Assembly: GCF_003668995.1 (NCBI RefSeq)
Contig: NZ_CP033068.1
Span: 4,871,223-4,935,222, forward strand
Length of the DNA: 64,000 nt
From: Flavobacterium sp. 140616W15
GTDB taxonomy: Bacteria > Bacteroidota > Bacteroidia > Flavobacteriales > Flavobacteriaceae
Direction of reading: 5' to 3'
Shown: positions 63,900 through 64,000 of the stretch, piece after piece
Layout of the letters: each line of letters starts with the position of its first letter
Position numbering within the stretch: the stretch's first letter is position 1
Notes under the pieces: generated by a model
The model's input: only the letters and a program-made list of their open reading frames with translations
The model's database searches: none
What the model was told of the DNA's origin: nothing
Program-made: the position numbers and the translations under genes

Positions 63900-64000
63900 A
63901 TGGAAGCACATGAAATTATGAAATCGGAGGATTTTAGACAATTAATCGACAGATATTTCACGACAATAAAACCTGCAAATGATAAAAAGGGTGTTTGTGC
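63900..64000 (+). CDS. Start of an unidentified gene, cut by the window end
   Basis: An ATG at 63900 opens a frame (MEAHEIMKSEDFRQLIDRYF, then TTIKPANDKKGVC) that continues past 64000. The visible 33 residues match no family I can name. A promoter and two operators stand directly before it, so it is probably under control of the divergent XRE protein, as in restriction-modification, toxin-antitoxin or phage-like switches. Confidence 0.6.
   Translation, partial: MEAHEIMKSEDFRQLIDRYFTTIKPANDKKGVC

Overview
The window is an AT-rich chromosomal segment from a member of the Flavobacteriia, most likely Flavobacterium or a close relative. Supporting signs are the gliding genes gldB/gldC, promoters of the Bacteroidetes type (-7 element TAnnTTTG), a SusC/SusD pair, absence of Shine-Dalgarno sequences, and intergenic repeats typical of this genus. 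It falls into four parts.

(1) Positions 1-20040 are core genome: gldB-gldC, then a convergent pair (alpha/beta hydrolase and engB), then a nearly complete division and cell wall (dcw) cluster: mraZ-rsmH-ftsL-ftsI-murE-mraY-murD-(four-helix-bundle gene)-ftsW-murG-murC-ftsQ-ftsA-ftsZ, closed by a strong terminator, and a yqeY gene. Four direct repeats of (A/T)GTGGT lie upstream of mraZ, the last three at exact 10-bp spacing, and look like the MraZ operator. murC and ftsQ are each split by one missing A in an A-run.

(2) Positions 20098-25338 are an accessory region that begins at a tRNA-Arg(TCG) gene. Degenerate copies of the tRNA 3' end, two of them followed by the same downstream sequence, divide the region into modules carrying small secreted or membrane proteins of unknown function. 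Inside the first module two minus-strand genes are separated and flanked by about 100-135 bp imperfect palindromes, an arrangement like an integron cassette array without an integrase. A broken class D beta-lactamase gene ends the region.

(3) Positions 25339-56208 are a large locus for harvesting and catabolising peptidoglycan amino sugars. The minus-strand arm encodes a NagX-like acetyltransferase, AnmK, a NagZ/serine-hydrolase fusion, a sodium symporter, MurQ, NamZ (GH171), SusD and SusC. The plus-strand arm encodes a DeoR regulator, a NagB/PIG-L fusion, a D-lactate-dehydrogenase-like flavoprotein, an esterase, a phosphatase/beta-propeller fusion, a DigH-like glycosidase, a GH20 hexosaminidase, a serine hydrolase and a second NamZ. 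The likely flow is: surface capture by SusCD, periplasmic trimming by NamZ, NagZ and GH20, import by the symporter, phosphorylation, MurQ cleavage to GlcNAc-6-P plus D-lactate, then NagB and the D-lactate oxidase. Five copies of a motif close to ATGCGTTATTTTGCATTA flank the regulator gene and probably are its operators; at both susC and nagB one copy lies about 30 bp upstream of the -7 element in the same orientation.

(4) Positions 56264-64000 hold two PepSY-like secreted proteins beside a two-component system, a small lipoprotein, a frameshifted DUF4421 gene, an MFS efflux pump divergent from a badly frameshifted AraC regulator gene, and, at the right edge, a small XRE regulator divergent from a gene cut by the window end with two identical 16-bp palindromic operators between them. 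Apparent single-base deletions, mostly in homopolymers, occur in at least five genes, so sequence error should be considered before any of them is treated as biologically inactive.
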